Shown here: positions 11,201 to 22,442 of the stretch, piece by piece
How positions within the stretch are numbered: position 1 is the first letter of the stretch
Layout of the letters: each line of letters opens with the position of its first letter
Assembly (NCBI GenBank): GCA_963707275.1
Contig: CAVPPH010000001.1
Span: 992,001 to 1,056,000 of the forward strand
Source of the DNA: JACKBK01 sp963707275
GTDB lineage: Bacteria > Chloroflexota > Anaerolineae > JAAEKA01
DNA: 64,000 bases
Direction of reading: 5' to 3'
Translations under genes and position numbers: made by a program
Notes under the pieces: model-generated
Told to the model about the DNA's origin: nothing
Databases searched by the model: none
The model's input: the letters and a program-made list of their open reading frames with translations, nothing else

Positions 11201-14200
11201 GGCGTCCAGGTGAAGACCGCCTCGCCGTCGGCGTCGGTGGTGACGCTGTCGCGTCAGCACCGGCGTCTCCTTGACCTCGCTGGCCCAGTAGAACTGGCCG
11301 TCCTCGGCCTTTTTCTGGACGTTCTTCCACTCGGCCTGGCTGACCACGATCGTCCAGATCGTGTTGGGCACGGGCTGGCTGTCCCAGTCCACGGTGATCA
11401 GGTCAGTCGCCAGTGGCTCGCCGACGGCCGTCGACGTAGCTGCGCGGCGCCACGCCTGGGTAGACCAGACCCTTGTGGACGGTGACGCTGGTGTTCTGCG
11501 CCACCTCCTGGTTGTTGAGGTCGGTGAGGCGCACGTCGATGGTGAAGTGCTGGCTGTTGACCTTGTCGCTGATGTCGGCCGGCACCTCGAAGGTGTAGCG
11601 GCCGTCCGGCGTCGGTCTTGCCTTCGCCGCTGGCCACCAGCCCGCCGTAGCTGCTGAGCGCCACCGGATCCCAGCCGGTGTAGTCGTTGAAGCTGTACCA
11701 GCAGGTCACTGTCGCCCTGGTAGTTGAACGACGTGCATCCTGGGTGAAGACGGTCCAGTGTCACCTTGGCGTCGCTGACCGGCGCCGCCGAAGAAGAACT
11801 TAGCCTCCATGGTGGCGTCGATGGTGTCGCCGCCCAGCACCTCGCTGGCCGTCGGTGGTCAGCGTTGCCTCGAACTCCGGCTTGCGGTACTCGGCCACCT
11901 GGAAGTTGACGCCGTAGGACGGGATGTAGTAGGCATCCGTGGCTGCATCGGCGGGCATGATCTCCAGGTAGTAGAAGCCCAGGCCGGCCTCTTCGTCCAG
12001 CGGCAGCGCGCCGTCGATGGTGCCGAAGGCGTTGGTCTCGTGGATCTCCTTGTAGACCTCTTCGCCCTGGAAGTTTCGGATAGTAGCGGTGTACTTCGTA
12101 CCAACCGGCGGCGGCAGTGTAGATCGCGTCGTCGTCGCGCGCAGGATCGCCTTCCAGTAGACGGTCTGGCCGGGCCGGTAGATCGGCCGGTCGGTGTAGA
12201 CGTAGCCCTGTGAGGAGCGGCGGCGGGAACTCGCCCGGCAGGTTGTAGTCCCACGGGCCCAGGCCGGTCTGCCATTCGGTGCTCATCACACCGTACGCTG
12301 ACGGTGCATCGCCCGTGGCGCTTTCGTTCGCATTGCCCGCAAAGACCGTCAGCGGCTGCCACGGCTCCTGTGTTGGTAGCGGCCAGACGGACGATGCCGT
12401 CGGCGTCGGTGACGCCCGCCGCGTCGACATCGCCATTGGCGCGCACCGGCAGGTCGGCCACCGGCTGGCCGCTTTGCAGGTCAGTTGCCCATACCAGCAC
12501 CTCGGTCGCTGTACGTTTGGCGATCAGGTTGAGGGGTGAGACGATCAGCAGGTGGCGGGCCGGTTGCTGGCCGCCGTCCGGCGAGCCGTCGCCGTATTTC
12601 ACCTCCGGCGCGCGCATCTCCAGCCAGTAGACGCCGGGCGCCAGCGCGCCCTCGTCCTCGGCCAGTGGCACCTTGAGCAGGTTGTTGGTGTTCGCTTCCG
12701 GCGTCACCGGCACCGACCACTCGCGCACCAGCGCGTCGGCGGCCGGGTTGAAGTTGTTCAGGGCGTCATAGCGGTTCGGTCCCAGCAACCGCTCGGTCTG
12801 TGTTTCGTTGACTTCGTACAGCTTGAAGTCCAGGCTGCTGACGTTGCGGTAGCTGGCTGCGATCTCGCTTGGCGCGTAGGCGTCGTAGGTGCCGATGTCG
12901 TTGGGCACGTTGAGATGCGCAAACGGCTTGCGGTCGCCGGTCTGGAAGCGAACGGTCTGCTCACCCAACTCGTTGCCGAAGATGTCGCTGATGTCGCCCG
13001 CCAGCGTCAGCGTGTAGTCGGTTTGCGGCTGACGCGGCCAACTGATCTGCCAGCGGTTCTCGTACTGGTTGAAGTAGCTGTAGACGTCGGTCGGCTTGGG
13101 GATGATGGTGAAGGCATCCTCGCCCAGCGTCTTCTCGTCCACGATCCCCTGGAAGGCGATCATGGCTTGCTGCTCCACGGGCACGTTCGCTGGCGCCGTT
13201 GGCTGGCTCGGTGCGCAGCAGCGCCAGCTTGGGCGCGGTGGTGAACTGGCCGCTGAACGACGACGCGCAACGTCCCGGAACCGGTGGCGGTTTTGGCGCT
13301 ATCGGCCACCTCGATCAGATACTCGGTGGCGAAGTCGAGATCGGTCAGCGGCTCGAAGATCAGCACGCGGTCGCCGTCCAGCCAGCGCGTCCGGCCCGCT
13401 ACCGCGCGCTTGTCCGACGCGCGCCGCAGCACCGTGGCGTCCTTGGCGCTCTGCTGATCCATCGGCTGGCTGAAGGTCACGGTGACGACGGTGGTCGGCT
13501 TGACCATTGGCCCTTCCGGCAGGATGCTCTCCACAACCGGCAGGGCGGTAGTGAACGAAAACTCATAGTCCTCGGCCAGCAGGCTGCCCTTGACGTCGGT
13601 CAGGCCGGCCGGCACGGTGACGCGGTAGTCTGCGCCGCCCGCCAGCGGTTCGGCCGGGTGGAACATGTAGATGCTGGTGTTGAGCCATTCGCCCGTGCCG
13701 TCGGTCGCCGGTGGAAATCTCAGCGGCTGCGGCAGCCCGGCCTGGCCAGCCACACTGGTCAACGGCACGACCGGACGGTTGAACACGACGGTGATCGGCG
13801 CGTCGACTGCGACCTCTTCGTTGCCGTCGCCCGGCTGGGTGCTGGTTACCTCGAGGAAGCCGACCGCGTTGAAGCGCAGATCGACCGGGGCGGCCAGCAT
13901 CTTGCCGCCGCTGCTCTGCGCGTCCTGGCTGACGGTGACGCGGTAGCTTTCGCCGCGCGCCAGCGCGTCAGCGGCCGGCTGAAAAGTCAGTTGCGCGCCG
14001 TCCACTGACAGATCGCCCTCGACCGCCGGCTCGATGGCGAACGCGGCGACGGTGCTGGCTTCGTCCATCGGCTGGTCGAAGCGCACCAGGATGGGTGCGT
14101 CCAGCGGCTGCTCCGCACCGCGCTGCGGCGCTGTCTCGACCGCCACCGGTGGCAGATCCAGCGGCACGGCGGTTGGCGTCGGCGGCACGGTGGGCGCCGC

Positions 14201-14374
14201 GGTCGGCTTGACCGGCTGCGTTGCGGGCGTGTCAGTCGCGACCACCGCCTCAGCCTGGCTGGTCGGCGCGGACGGCGCGGGGACAGGCGTCGCCTTGCCG
14301 CAACTGGCAAGCAGCATGCTGGCGATCAGCAAAGTCGGAAGGATAAGATTGCGTAGGTTTGAACTGCGGATCAT
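8243..14374 (-). CDS. Alpha-2-macroglobulin family lipoprotein with thioester motif (frameshifted)
   Basis: Start ATG 14374 follows ACAGGAGATCACACCC. The first residues MIRSSNLRNLILPTLLIASM lead into LLASC, a lipobox, so the protein is anchored to a membrane. A Thr/Pro/Ala linker precedes repeated macroglobulin (MG) beta domains (Ig-like segments such as LDAPILVRFDQPMDEAS). At 9745-9756 the corrected frame reads PYDCNEQ, matching the CxEQ thioester that covalently traps proteases. After it come the alpha-helical thioester domain (GGWGWWGNEKSSPFTSTYVVFGLL) and the C-terminal receptor-like domain ending FPEVWGRSAGDLFTIGE. The total is about 2,040 residues, longer than E. coli YfhM (~1,650). A dozen or more single-base shifts occur. 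It lies downstream of pbpC, as in proteobacteria. Confidence 0.92.
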
Positions 14375-14407
14375 GGGTGTGATCTCCTGTTGGTGTCTTT
14401 TTCTCTT

Positions 14408-14496
14408 ACTCGTACTCGTACTCCTACTCGTCCTCGTCCTCGATGTTCTGCCGAAAGCCGGACGAGTACGAGTACGAGTGCGAGTAGGAGGACGAG
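14408..14496. repeat. TACTCG/CGAGTA low-complexity inverted repeat
   Basis: Hexamer-like words ACTCGT repeated as ACTCGTACTCGTACTC (left arm, 14408-14442) face GAGTACGAGTACGAGTGC (right arm, 14459-14496) across 16 bases. The arms form an imperfect stem of about 35 bp. It lies directly upstream of the A2M ribosome site on the transcribed strand. Confidence 0.7.
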
Positions 14497-14506
14497 AGGA
14501 ACGAGC

Positions 14507-14569
14507 CTAATCGCTCGTCAATGCGCTCACGTCGATCCAGATTTCGTCGCTGACGGCCACAGCGCCGTC
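14507..14569 (-). pseudogene. Diverged second copy of the pbpC 3' end
   Basis: On the minus strand this 63-base piece encodes DGAVAVSDEIWIDVSALTSD and a TAG stop. The end of the intact pbpC at 14702-14764 encodes DGAVAVSDEIWIEVSALMSE and TAA. Only three residues differ, all by conservative or near-conservative changes, yet several bases differ. It therefore looks like a real diverged homologue, not an assembly duplicate. It has no start codon of its own. Confidence 0.75.
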
Positions 14570-14573
14570 TGAA

Positions 14574-14697
14574 CGATGATTGAAATCATCGTCTGATAGA
14601 AAAAACATGTTGAAACACGTTGCCGGAGCAGCAGTTTGAGTATGCTTTAGCATACTTTAGCGCAGCATACCAGACACCGATTTCAATCGGTGGGAAC
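14574..14697. repeat. Palindrome-bearing spacer ending in CAATCGGTGGGAAC
   Basis: This spacer between the two copies of the pbpC 3' end holds CGATGATT-GA-AATCATCG (14574-14591), AGTATGCT-TT-AGCATACT (14639-14656) and, at 14684-14697, CAATCGGTGGGAAC, which ends 4 bases from the pbpC stop codon. The same 14-mer ends the element next to livF. Confidence 0.65.
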
Positions 14698-14701
14698 GGG
14701 C

Positions 14702-17233
14702 TTACTCGCTCATCAGTGCGCTTACTTCAATCCAGATTTCGTCGCTGACGGCCACAGCGCCGTCAGCGTCAACGCTTTGGGCGCTGATGCTGTGTGCGCC
14801 CGGTTGCAAGGTCCACCACGTCTCGTAGGGCGCGCTGGTGGCCACGGCTACCGGTTGCCCGTCCACCAGAAACGTCACTTCCATTGGCTGGCCGGCCGGT
14901 TGCGCCGCCAGCCGTATTTGTTGCACGTCCGCGGCTAGCCCGTCCACCCACTGAAACGTGCTGTTGGGATCGGGGCTGACCAGCGAAAGCGCGCTGGCTG
15001 GCCGGCTACCTGCTTGCGCAACCGCGTTCGGCGACGCCTGGCTGGTCACGGCTACGTCGGGTTGCTCGATGCCGTTGGCGCGTGCCCAGTCGCGCAGCTC
15101 AGGTGGGTAGACCCGCACGACGCGCTGCTGGACGCATCCCGGATCGCTGACCGCGCTGGCCGGGCCGCCGCGGCAGGTGTCGAATGCGACCGGCTGGTTG
15201 ACCGTGTCGAACTCGGTCGGCTGCGTCCCGTCAATGAACAGCTCGCTGCGGCGGCGCTGGCACCATTCCGTCGGCAGCAGGCCCGAATCGATGCAAACCT
15301 CGGCGCGCGCCATGCCCGGCGGCTGGCGGAAGCGCGTCGCTGGTGCATCTCTCGTCGCCATCTGCATGAAGTCGTGCCAGATCGGCCCCGCGCCGGTGAC
15401 GCCGCTGATGCCCAGCATCGGCGAGTTGTCCGCGTTGCCCACCCAGACGCCCGCCACCAGATCGGGTGTGTAGCCGACCGTCCAGTTGTCGCGCCAGTCG
15501 GTGGTAGTGCCGGTCTTGACCGCCGCGGGCCGGCTCAGCTTGAGTATGCTGTTGTGGCCGAAGGAGGGCGCGCGCGCGTCGTCGTCGCTCAGAATGTCGC
15601 TGATGAGATAGGCGACGCGCTCGTCCACGACGCGGGTCTGCGCGGGTGTGCCAGGGGCCTGAAAAAGAACGTTACCGGCGCGGTCCTCGATGCGCTCGAT
15701 GGCGTACGGCTCGACGAACACGCCGCCGTTGGCAAAGGCTGCGTAGGCGCTGGTCAGCTCCAGCAGGCTGACCTCACCGCCGCCCAGCGTCAGCGCCAGA
15801 CCGTACGGGTTGGGATCGTGCTGGCTGGCGGGGCGGAAGGAGGTGATCCCCTGGCGGCGCGCCTGGTTGATCAGCCCGTCGATGCCGACCGATTGCAACA
15901 CCTTGACCGCTGGCAGGTTGTAGGAGCTGGCGAGCGCGACCCGTGCGCTGACCGGCCCGTGCCACGTCCGGTCGTAGTTCTCCGGCACGTATGGTTCGCC
16001 CTCGGCGGTGAGAAACGCCGTGCGCACGTCGTTGATCACCGTCGCGGCGGTCAGCGGCTGGCGGCTGGCTGCTGCTGCCGCGGCCGGGTCCATGGCCAGC
16101 GCGTAGGTGATCGGCTTGACAGCCGAACCGGGTTGGCGCTGGGCCAGCGCACCGTTCATCGCCCCCTGGATCGAGGCGTCGAAGTAGTCAGGGCTGCCGA
16201 CCATGGTACGGATCGCGCCGCTGTGCGGGTCGAGCGCCACCACCGCGGCGTTCTCGATGCGCCGCTCGGCCGGCGCGCCCGGTTCGTTTTCCAGTCGCTG
16301 CAAGTGCCACTGGACGGTGCGCTCCGCCTCGGCTTGCCAGTCCAGATCCAGCGTTGTTGTCACCCGCAGCCCGCCGCTGGCGACCACGTCCGCACCCAGC
16401 AGCCGCTCCATCTGTGCCTCGACGTAGCTGACGAAATGGGGCGCTTCGACGGTGAAAGGCGACGCTGCGAACTGCAACTGCTCGGCCAGCGCCAGCTCGG
16501 CATCGCGCCGGTCGATGGCGCCGTTGACAACCATCAGCCCGAGCACAGTGGACTGGCGCAGTTGGGCAGCCTGCGGATGGTTCAGCGGGTTGTAGGCGAC
16601 CTGGTTTTGCAGCAGCCCTGCCAGCAGGCTGCACTCGGCCAGATCCAGCTCCGTGGCGCTCTTGCCGAAGTAGGACTGCGCCGCGGACTCGAGCCCGGTG
16701 GCGAAGTTGCCGTAGTAGACCTGGTTCAGGTAGAGCGCCAGTACCTCGTTTTTCGTGTAGCGCAGCTCTATCTGAACGGCCAGCCAGGCCTCGCGCAGCT
16801 TGCGCCGCAGCGACTGCTCGAAGCGTTCGTCCTCGCTCATCAACGTGTTCCGCGCCAGTTGCTGCGTCAGCGTTGATGCGCCGGATACGATGCCGCCATC
16901 GTGCCAGTTCAGCCAGAGCGCGCGTCCAATGGCCAGCACGTCTACGCCAGGATGCTGGAAGAAGCGGCTGTCCTCGACCGCGACCGTGGCCTGCCAGCAG
17001 GCGGCCGGTATCTGGTCGAAAGCCAGCGGCACGTTCTTGCTGAAGTCGCCGATGAATTCGTAGAGCAGCCGGCCGTTGCGGTCGTTGATGAGCGTGCTGG
17101 GCCGGGACGCGTTGAGGTTCGCCAACGTCGGCGCGGGCAGGTCAGCGAACAGCGACCGGCCGACCGCCACCCCGGCGGCTGCTAAAATCAATAAGACAAG
17201 GAGTGCGACGCGTAGCCGCTTCTTGGTTAACAT
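14702..17233 (-). CDS. pbpC: Penicillin-binding protein 1C (transglycosylase/transpeptidase)
   Basis: An intact 843-residue class A PBP. A signal-anchor helix (residues ~7-27) is followed by the GT51 transglycosylase with VEDSRFFQHPGVD (Glu87 is the likely catalytic acid), GASTLTQQLARN and LYLNQVYYG. The transpeptidase has SAVKPITY (SxxK), SSYNLPAVK (SxN) and KTGTTTDWRDNW (KTG). The C-terminal ~90 residues (RVYPPELRDWA ... FQWVDGLAADVQQIRLAAQPAGQP ... VDGQPVA) match the BiPBP_C domain that defines PBP1C. It builds or repairs peptidoglycan outside the membrane. Together with the A2M gene downstream it forms the pbpC-yfhM type pair. Confidence 0.95.
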   Translation of the reverse strand: MLTKKRLRVALLVLLILAAAGVAVGRSLFADLPAPTLANLNASRPSTLINDRNGRLLYEFIGDFSKNVPLAFDQIPAACWQATVAVEDSRFFQHPGVDVLAIGRALWLNWHDGGIVSGASTLTQQLARNTLMSEDERFEQSLRRKLREAWLAVQIELRYTKNEVLALYLNQVYYGNFATGLESAAQSYFGKSATELDLAECSLLAGLLQNQVAYNPLNHPQAAQLRQSTVLGLMVVNGAIDRRDAELALAEQLQFAASPFTVEAPHFVSYVEAQMERLLGADVVASGGLRVTTTLDLDWQAEAERTVQWHLQRLENEPGAPAERRIENAAVVALDPHSGAIRTMVGSPDYFDASIQGAMNGALAQRQPGSAVKPITYALAMDPAAAAAASRQPLTAATVINDVRTAFLTAEGEPYVPENYDRTWHGPVSARVALASSYNLPAVKVLQSVGIDGLINQARRQGITSFRPASQHDPNPYGLALTLGGGEVSLLELTSAYAAFANGGVFVEPYAIERIEDRAGNVLFQAPGTPAQTRVVDERVAYLISDILSDDDARAPSFGHNSILKLSRPAAVKTGTTTDWRDNWTVGYTPDLVAGVWVGNADNSPMLGISGVTGAGPIWHDFMQMATRDAPATRFRQPPGMARAEVCIDSGLLPTEWCQRRRSELFIDGTQPTEFDTVNQPVAFDTCRGGPASAVSDPGCVQQRVVRVYPPELRDWARANGIEQPDVAVTSQASPNAVAQAGSRPASALSLVSPDPNSTFQWVDGLAADVQQIRLAAQPAGQPMEVTFLVDGQPVAVATSAPYETWWTLQPGAHSISAQSVDADGAVAVSDEIWIEVSALMSE

Positions 17234-17736
17234 AAGGTCAACAATGATCGTAGAGTTGTGTGCCCGGTGGCAAAGAATTGCTCTGTGGTCAGGAACGTGT
17301 ATCGGGACATGCTATACACGTCATCGTACGGCGTCAGGTTCATTCGCGCGGCATGTTTGTCCACGCTATCAACATAGCCGAATTCGCGCCTGACGCGCGT
17401 GCAGTTTCGTCGCGAGTTGGTCGCGGAAAGGTAGCGGCGTGACATCAGGGAGGGGTTTGCAGCTAGCAGACGCTATCATCTGACAGGCCGTGTTCGATGA
17501 CCGTCCGAAGGGTTATTGAGGGACCATCCTGGTCAATGACCCAATCAGGCTGTTGCCAGCAAAACCGGTGTAGATGTCTTCCCTGCAGCGAAACCCGTAG
17601 CACGTATCGTTAGTATAACAGGTTTTGTGCGACTGATCAACCGGTCTTGAATCGAAAAGCATGGGCATTTCATACACATCGGATCGGTGCGGATTTGACC
17701 TCGCGGCTGCGAAAGCGGATAATCCATGCGGTGACA
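17234..17736. other. Divergent intergenic region, no gene seen
   Basis: About 500 bases between pbpC and the plus-strand gene at 17737. Short ORFs on both strands here look random and have no ribosome sites. A TATAAC at 17614-17619 is a possible -10 for the rightward gene, without a clear -35. No tRNA-like fold or long repeat was seen. Confidence 0.45.
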
Positions 17737-19483
17737 ATGCAATGGCGCATCAACAAGACCTCGTTTATCAGGGCGCTCTGCGCGATTTTCAGGACCGCGC
17801 GGCGCAGAGCGACCATCCAGGATCTGAAGGCCCGCCTTACGGGGGAGTCGGACAACCTGCTCAACTATGATGAGGTGGCCCGGATGCTGCACGCCGAGGG
17901 TACCACCCGGCGCGGCCTGCAGGAGGTGCCGCTGGACGCGATCGTGGGCAGCGTCGGGCGTTACGGCGACTTTACCCGCACGTTTTTGCCCCGACGTGAC
18001 AGCGATCAACACCGCTGGGCTAATATCAAGATGCGGGCGCTCTACGAGGGCGGCTTCCCGCCGGTCGAGCTGTACAAGATCGGCGACGCCTATTTCGTGC
18101 TGGACGGCAACCACCGTGTGTCGGTGCTACGCCAGCACGGCGCGACGACAGTGCAAGCCTACGTGACCGAGGTCCAGACCAGAGTGCCGCTGTTGCTGGA
18201 GGACAGCCCGGACGAGCTGATCATCAAGGCCCGCTATACCGAGTTCCTGGAGCGCACCGGACTGGACCGGTCGCGGCCCGACGCCGAGTTTGCGGTGAGC
18301 ACGCCGGGGCAGTACCGGGTCTTGGAGGAGCAGATCGAGATCCATCAGCACTGCCTGGCCGATGGGGGCGCGGGCGACCTGACCTTTCAGGAGGCCGCCG
18401 CCGATTGGCACGATGCGGTCTTTTTGCCCACAGTGGTCGCTATCGACAACTCCGGGCTGCTGGACGACTTTCCCGGACGCACCGCGACCGACCTGTTTGC
18501 CTGGGTCGCGCGCCGCCGTGAGGACGTGGCCGACGAGATAGGCTGGAAGATCAGCCCGGCCGCGGCGGCTGAGGATTTGGCGGCCCGCCATAGCCGCAGA
18601 TTGCCGCGGGTGTTAGACCGCTGGCGGGAGCGGATGCAGCGCGCACTGACGCCGGTGGAACTACGCGGCGGCGCGCGTCCGGGTCAGTGGCGCGAGCAGC
18701 AGGAAGCGCTGGCTGGCGATGACAAGCTGTTTCCCGACATTCTCGTGCCTCTCAGCGGCACCGAGCGCGGCTGGCTGGCGCTGGAGCAGGCGCTGGTGAT
18801 CGCCCGCCGCGAGGGATCGGAGTTGCATGGCTTCCATGTGGTGCGCTCCGAGGCTGAACGCGAGAGCGATCAGGTTGCCGGCCTGCGGGCCGAGTTTTCC
18901 CGGCGTTGCACGGCGGCCGGCGTGGCCGGGCGAACTGTTCGTCGAGGCTGGCCCGGTGACGCGGACCATCTGTCAGCGGGCGCGCTGGACCGACCTGGTC
19001 GTGTCGAGCATCGCGTTTCCGCCCGGCCATGGCCTGACCGGCAAGCTGGCGCCCGGTTTCCACAGCCTGGTGCGTCTCTGTTCTCGGCCGGTGTTGGCAG
19101 TTCCGCAGGTTACCAGCCTGTCGCGCGCCGCACTGGCCTACGATGGCAGCCCAAAATCTGACGAGGCGCTTTACGTCGCCGCGTATCTGGCGGGCAAGTG
19201 GCAATTGCCGCTGGCCGTGATCACCGTGGCCGAGCAGGGCCGCGTGCCGCTGGAGATCGCCGACGATGCGCAAGAGTATCTGGTCCAGCACCGCGTCGAG
19301 CCGCAGGTCTTTCGTCTGACCGGCTCGGTCGGGCTGTCGATCCTGCAAGCGGCGCGCGACTTCGAGGCTGACATGATCATTCTGGGCGGCTACGGCTACC
19401 GGCCCATGCTGGAAGTGATGCTGGGCAGCGCTGTGGACACGCTGCTGCGCGAGAGCGAGGTTCCGCTGCTGATTTGCCGGTGA
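17737..19483 (+). CDS. ParB-like nuclease-fold / tandem universal-stress fusion protein
   Basis: The first ~200 residues read DLKARLTGESDNLLNYDEVARML, then VPLDAIVGSVGRYGDF, a ParB/Srx-like core VELYKIGDAYFVLDGNHRVSVL (the GNHR motif), then a tail. The C-terminal ~290 residues are two universal-stress-protein-like lobes. The first opens DILVPLSGTERGWLALEQAL and the second ends ILGGYGYRPMLEVMLGSAV, a good match to the ATP-binding G-2x-G-9x-G(S/T) motif. An extra G near 18925 breaks the frame in the first lobe. ATG 17737 was chosen over TTG 17647 because the upstream part adds nothing family-like. Probably a cytoplasmic nucleotide-sensing protein; exact role unknown. Confidence 0.75.
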
Positions 19484-19708
19484 TTTGGTTCGATAGTTCG
19501 GCAGTATGGTAGTGGGATAGTTGTCTCGCTGCGCTCACGCCAATTCGGTCGCCCCCTAGCGGGAGCAAGCAAAGACCGGCCAGATCAGCGGATATCGGGG
19601 CCACAACCAATTCCTATCTGTGCAACTTTCGATCTGTGGGAGATCTGAATGTAACTCACAGATGGAAGGAAACACCGATTGTTGTTTGACTTTGAAAGGA
19701 ACAACCCG

Positions 19709-21133
19709 ATGATACATCATTCATGCCGCGCCGGGCGCGCGGGTCTTTGGGCGCTCCTGGCGCTGCTGCTGGCGCTGGCGGCGCCGCTGGCTGCTGCCGC
19801 TCCGGCTGCTGACGATCCCGTGCCGCCGGTGAGTTCGCCCGACGACACAATCACTTTGACCCGCATCGCTGGCGGGCTGTCGCGTCCGGTTTACGTCACC
19901 TATGCGCCGGGCGACAGGTCGCGGGTCTTTATCATCGAGAAGCCGGGTCGCATCCGCGTCGTCGAGAATGGCGCGCTATTGGCGACGCCGTTTCTGGATA
20001 TCAGCGGGCCAGTGAACGACACCGGCAACGAGCAGGGCTTGCTGAGCATGGCGTTCGATCCAGATTACCAGGAGAACGGCATCTTCTACGTGGATTACAC
20101 CGGCGGCAGCATGGCGCAACGGGGTATTCAGTCATCGCGCGCTACCATGTCACCGCGAACCCCAACGTGGCCGATCCGAACAGCGCGCAGACGATTCTGA
20201 CGCTGACGCAGCCATACACCAACCACAACGGCGGCCAGATCAACTTCGGTCCCGACGGCTACTCTCTACATCGGCTTTGGCGACGGCGGTTTGGGCGACG
20301 ATCCGCTGAACGCCGGCCAGCGGCTGGACACGTGGCTGGCCAAGCTGCTGCGTATCGACGTTTCCAGCGCGCTGACCTACACTGTACCGGCCGGCAATCC
20401 GTTTGTCGGCGTCCCGGGCGCACTGCCGGAGATCTGGGACCAGGGATTGCGCAACCCTTGGCGTTGGAGCTTTGACCAGTTGACCGGCGACCTGTGGATC
20501 GGCGACGTCGGTCAGAATGCCTGGGAAGAGGTAGATCTGGAGCCGGCCGGCAGCACGGGTGGGATCAACTACGGCTGGAAGTGCAAGGAAGGGACGCACG
20601 ATTATCTCTGGTCGGCGCAGTGCGACGGCGTCACATTTACCGATCCGATCAACGAATACCCGCACAGCGACGGCTGTTCGATCACCGGCGGCTACGTCTA
20701 CCGCGGCTCGCCCAACAGTCCGTGGTTTGGCACCTATTTCTACTGGGATTACTGCCGGGCTTTGCAGATCAGGACGCTGGACTACAACGGTCTGGCCTGG
20801 GTGCGCACCGATCATACGCCGGACACCGGACCTTCGTACACCTTGACCCGGCCCACATCGCTGGGCGAGGACTTCTACGGCAACCTCTACGTGGCCGACG
20901 ACAACTACACCGACCCGAATGGGGGCGAGGTCTACCGGCTGGAGCTGGCGCCGGCAAGCTGCGCGGCCGGCAACTACGACGTCAACGGCGACGGCACGGT
21001 CTCGGCCTTGGACATTCAACTGGTGGCCGGCGACTGGTACCGATCCGACTACGACCCGGACTACGACGTGAACTGTGACGGTGTGGTGGACATCCTGGAC
21101 ATCCAGGCGACGGCGGCGGCCTGGGAAGGCTAG
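19709..21133 (+). CDS. Secreted sugar dehydrogenase-like beta-propeller with dockerin-like tail
   Basis: ATG 19709 follows GAAAGGAACAACCC. A signal peptide (LWALLALLLALAAPLAAAAPA) precedes a glucose/sorbosone dehydrogenase-type propeller. Visible pieces are ITLTRIAGGLSRPVYVTYAP, DRSRVFIIEKPGRIRVVENG, NEQGLLSMAFDPDY, YIGFGDGGLGDDP, IWDQGLRNPWRWSFD and WIGDVGQNAWEEVD. The PQQ-enzyme family uses such blades; whether PQQ is bound cannot be seen. The last ~60 residues (CAAGNYDVNGDGTVSALDIQ ... DVNCDGVVDILDIQ) are a pair of calcium-loop dockerin-like repeats. Shifts near 20115 and 20265. Confidence 0.85.
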
Positions 21134-21163
21134 CTGTGCAGCAGTGCACGAACCCGGCTGGCT

Positions 21164-21192
21164 TTGGCGTCGTGTCCGCGGCGTGCTATAAT
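21164..21192 (+). promoter_or_regulatory. Sigma70-like promoter of sucCD
   Basis: TTGGCG (21164-21169) and a perfect TATAAT (21187-21192) are 17 bases apart, about 95 bases before the sucC start. No other promoter-like pair is as good in this gap. Confidence 0.7.
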
Positions 21193-21286
21193 CTTTCACA
21201 AGATCCGGCTGTGCAACGGGGCGCGGTCCGATTTCCAAACTCTCTTTCCCCGTCCCCTAAATGACCTCAAACGCTAGGAGGACACG

Positions 21287-22438
<1,152 letters not shown>

Positions 22439-22442
<4 letters not shown>

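Noticed and set aside
15014..16876. 620-residue plus-strand open frame opposite pbpC
   Set aside because: It is the complement of an intact, motif-rich pbpC. Its text is Arg/Ala-rich with no family motif and no ribosome site, typical of high-GC antisense frames.
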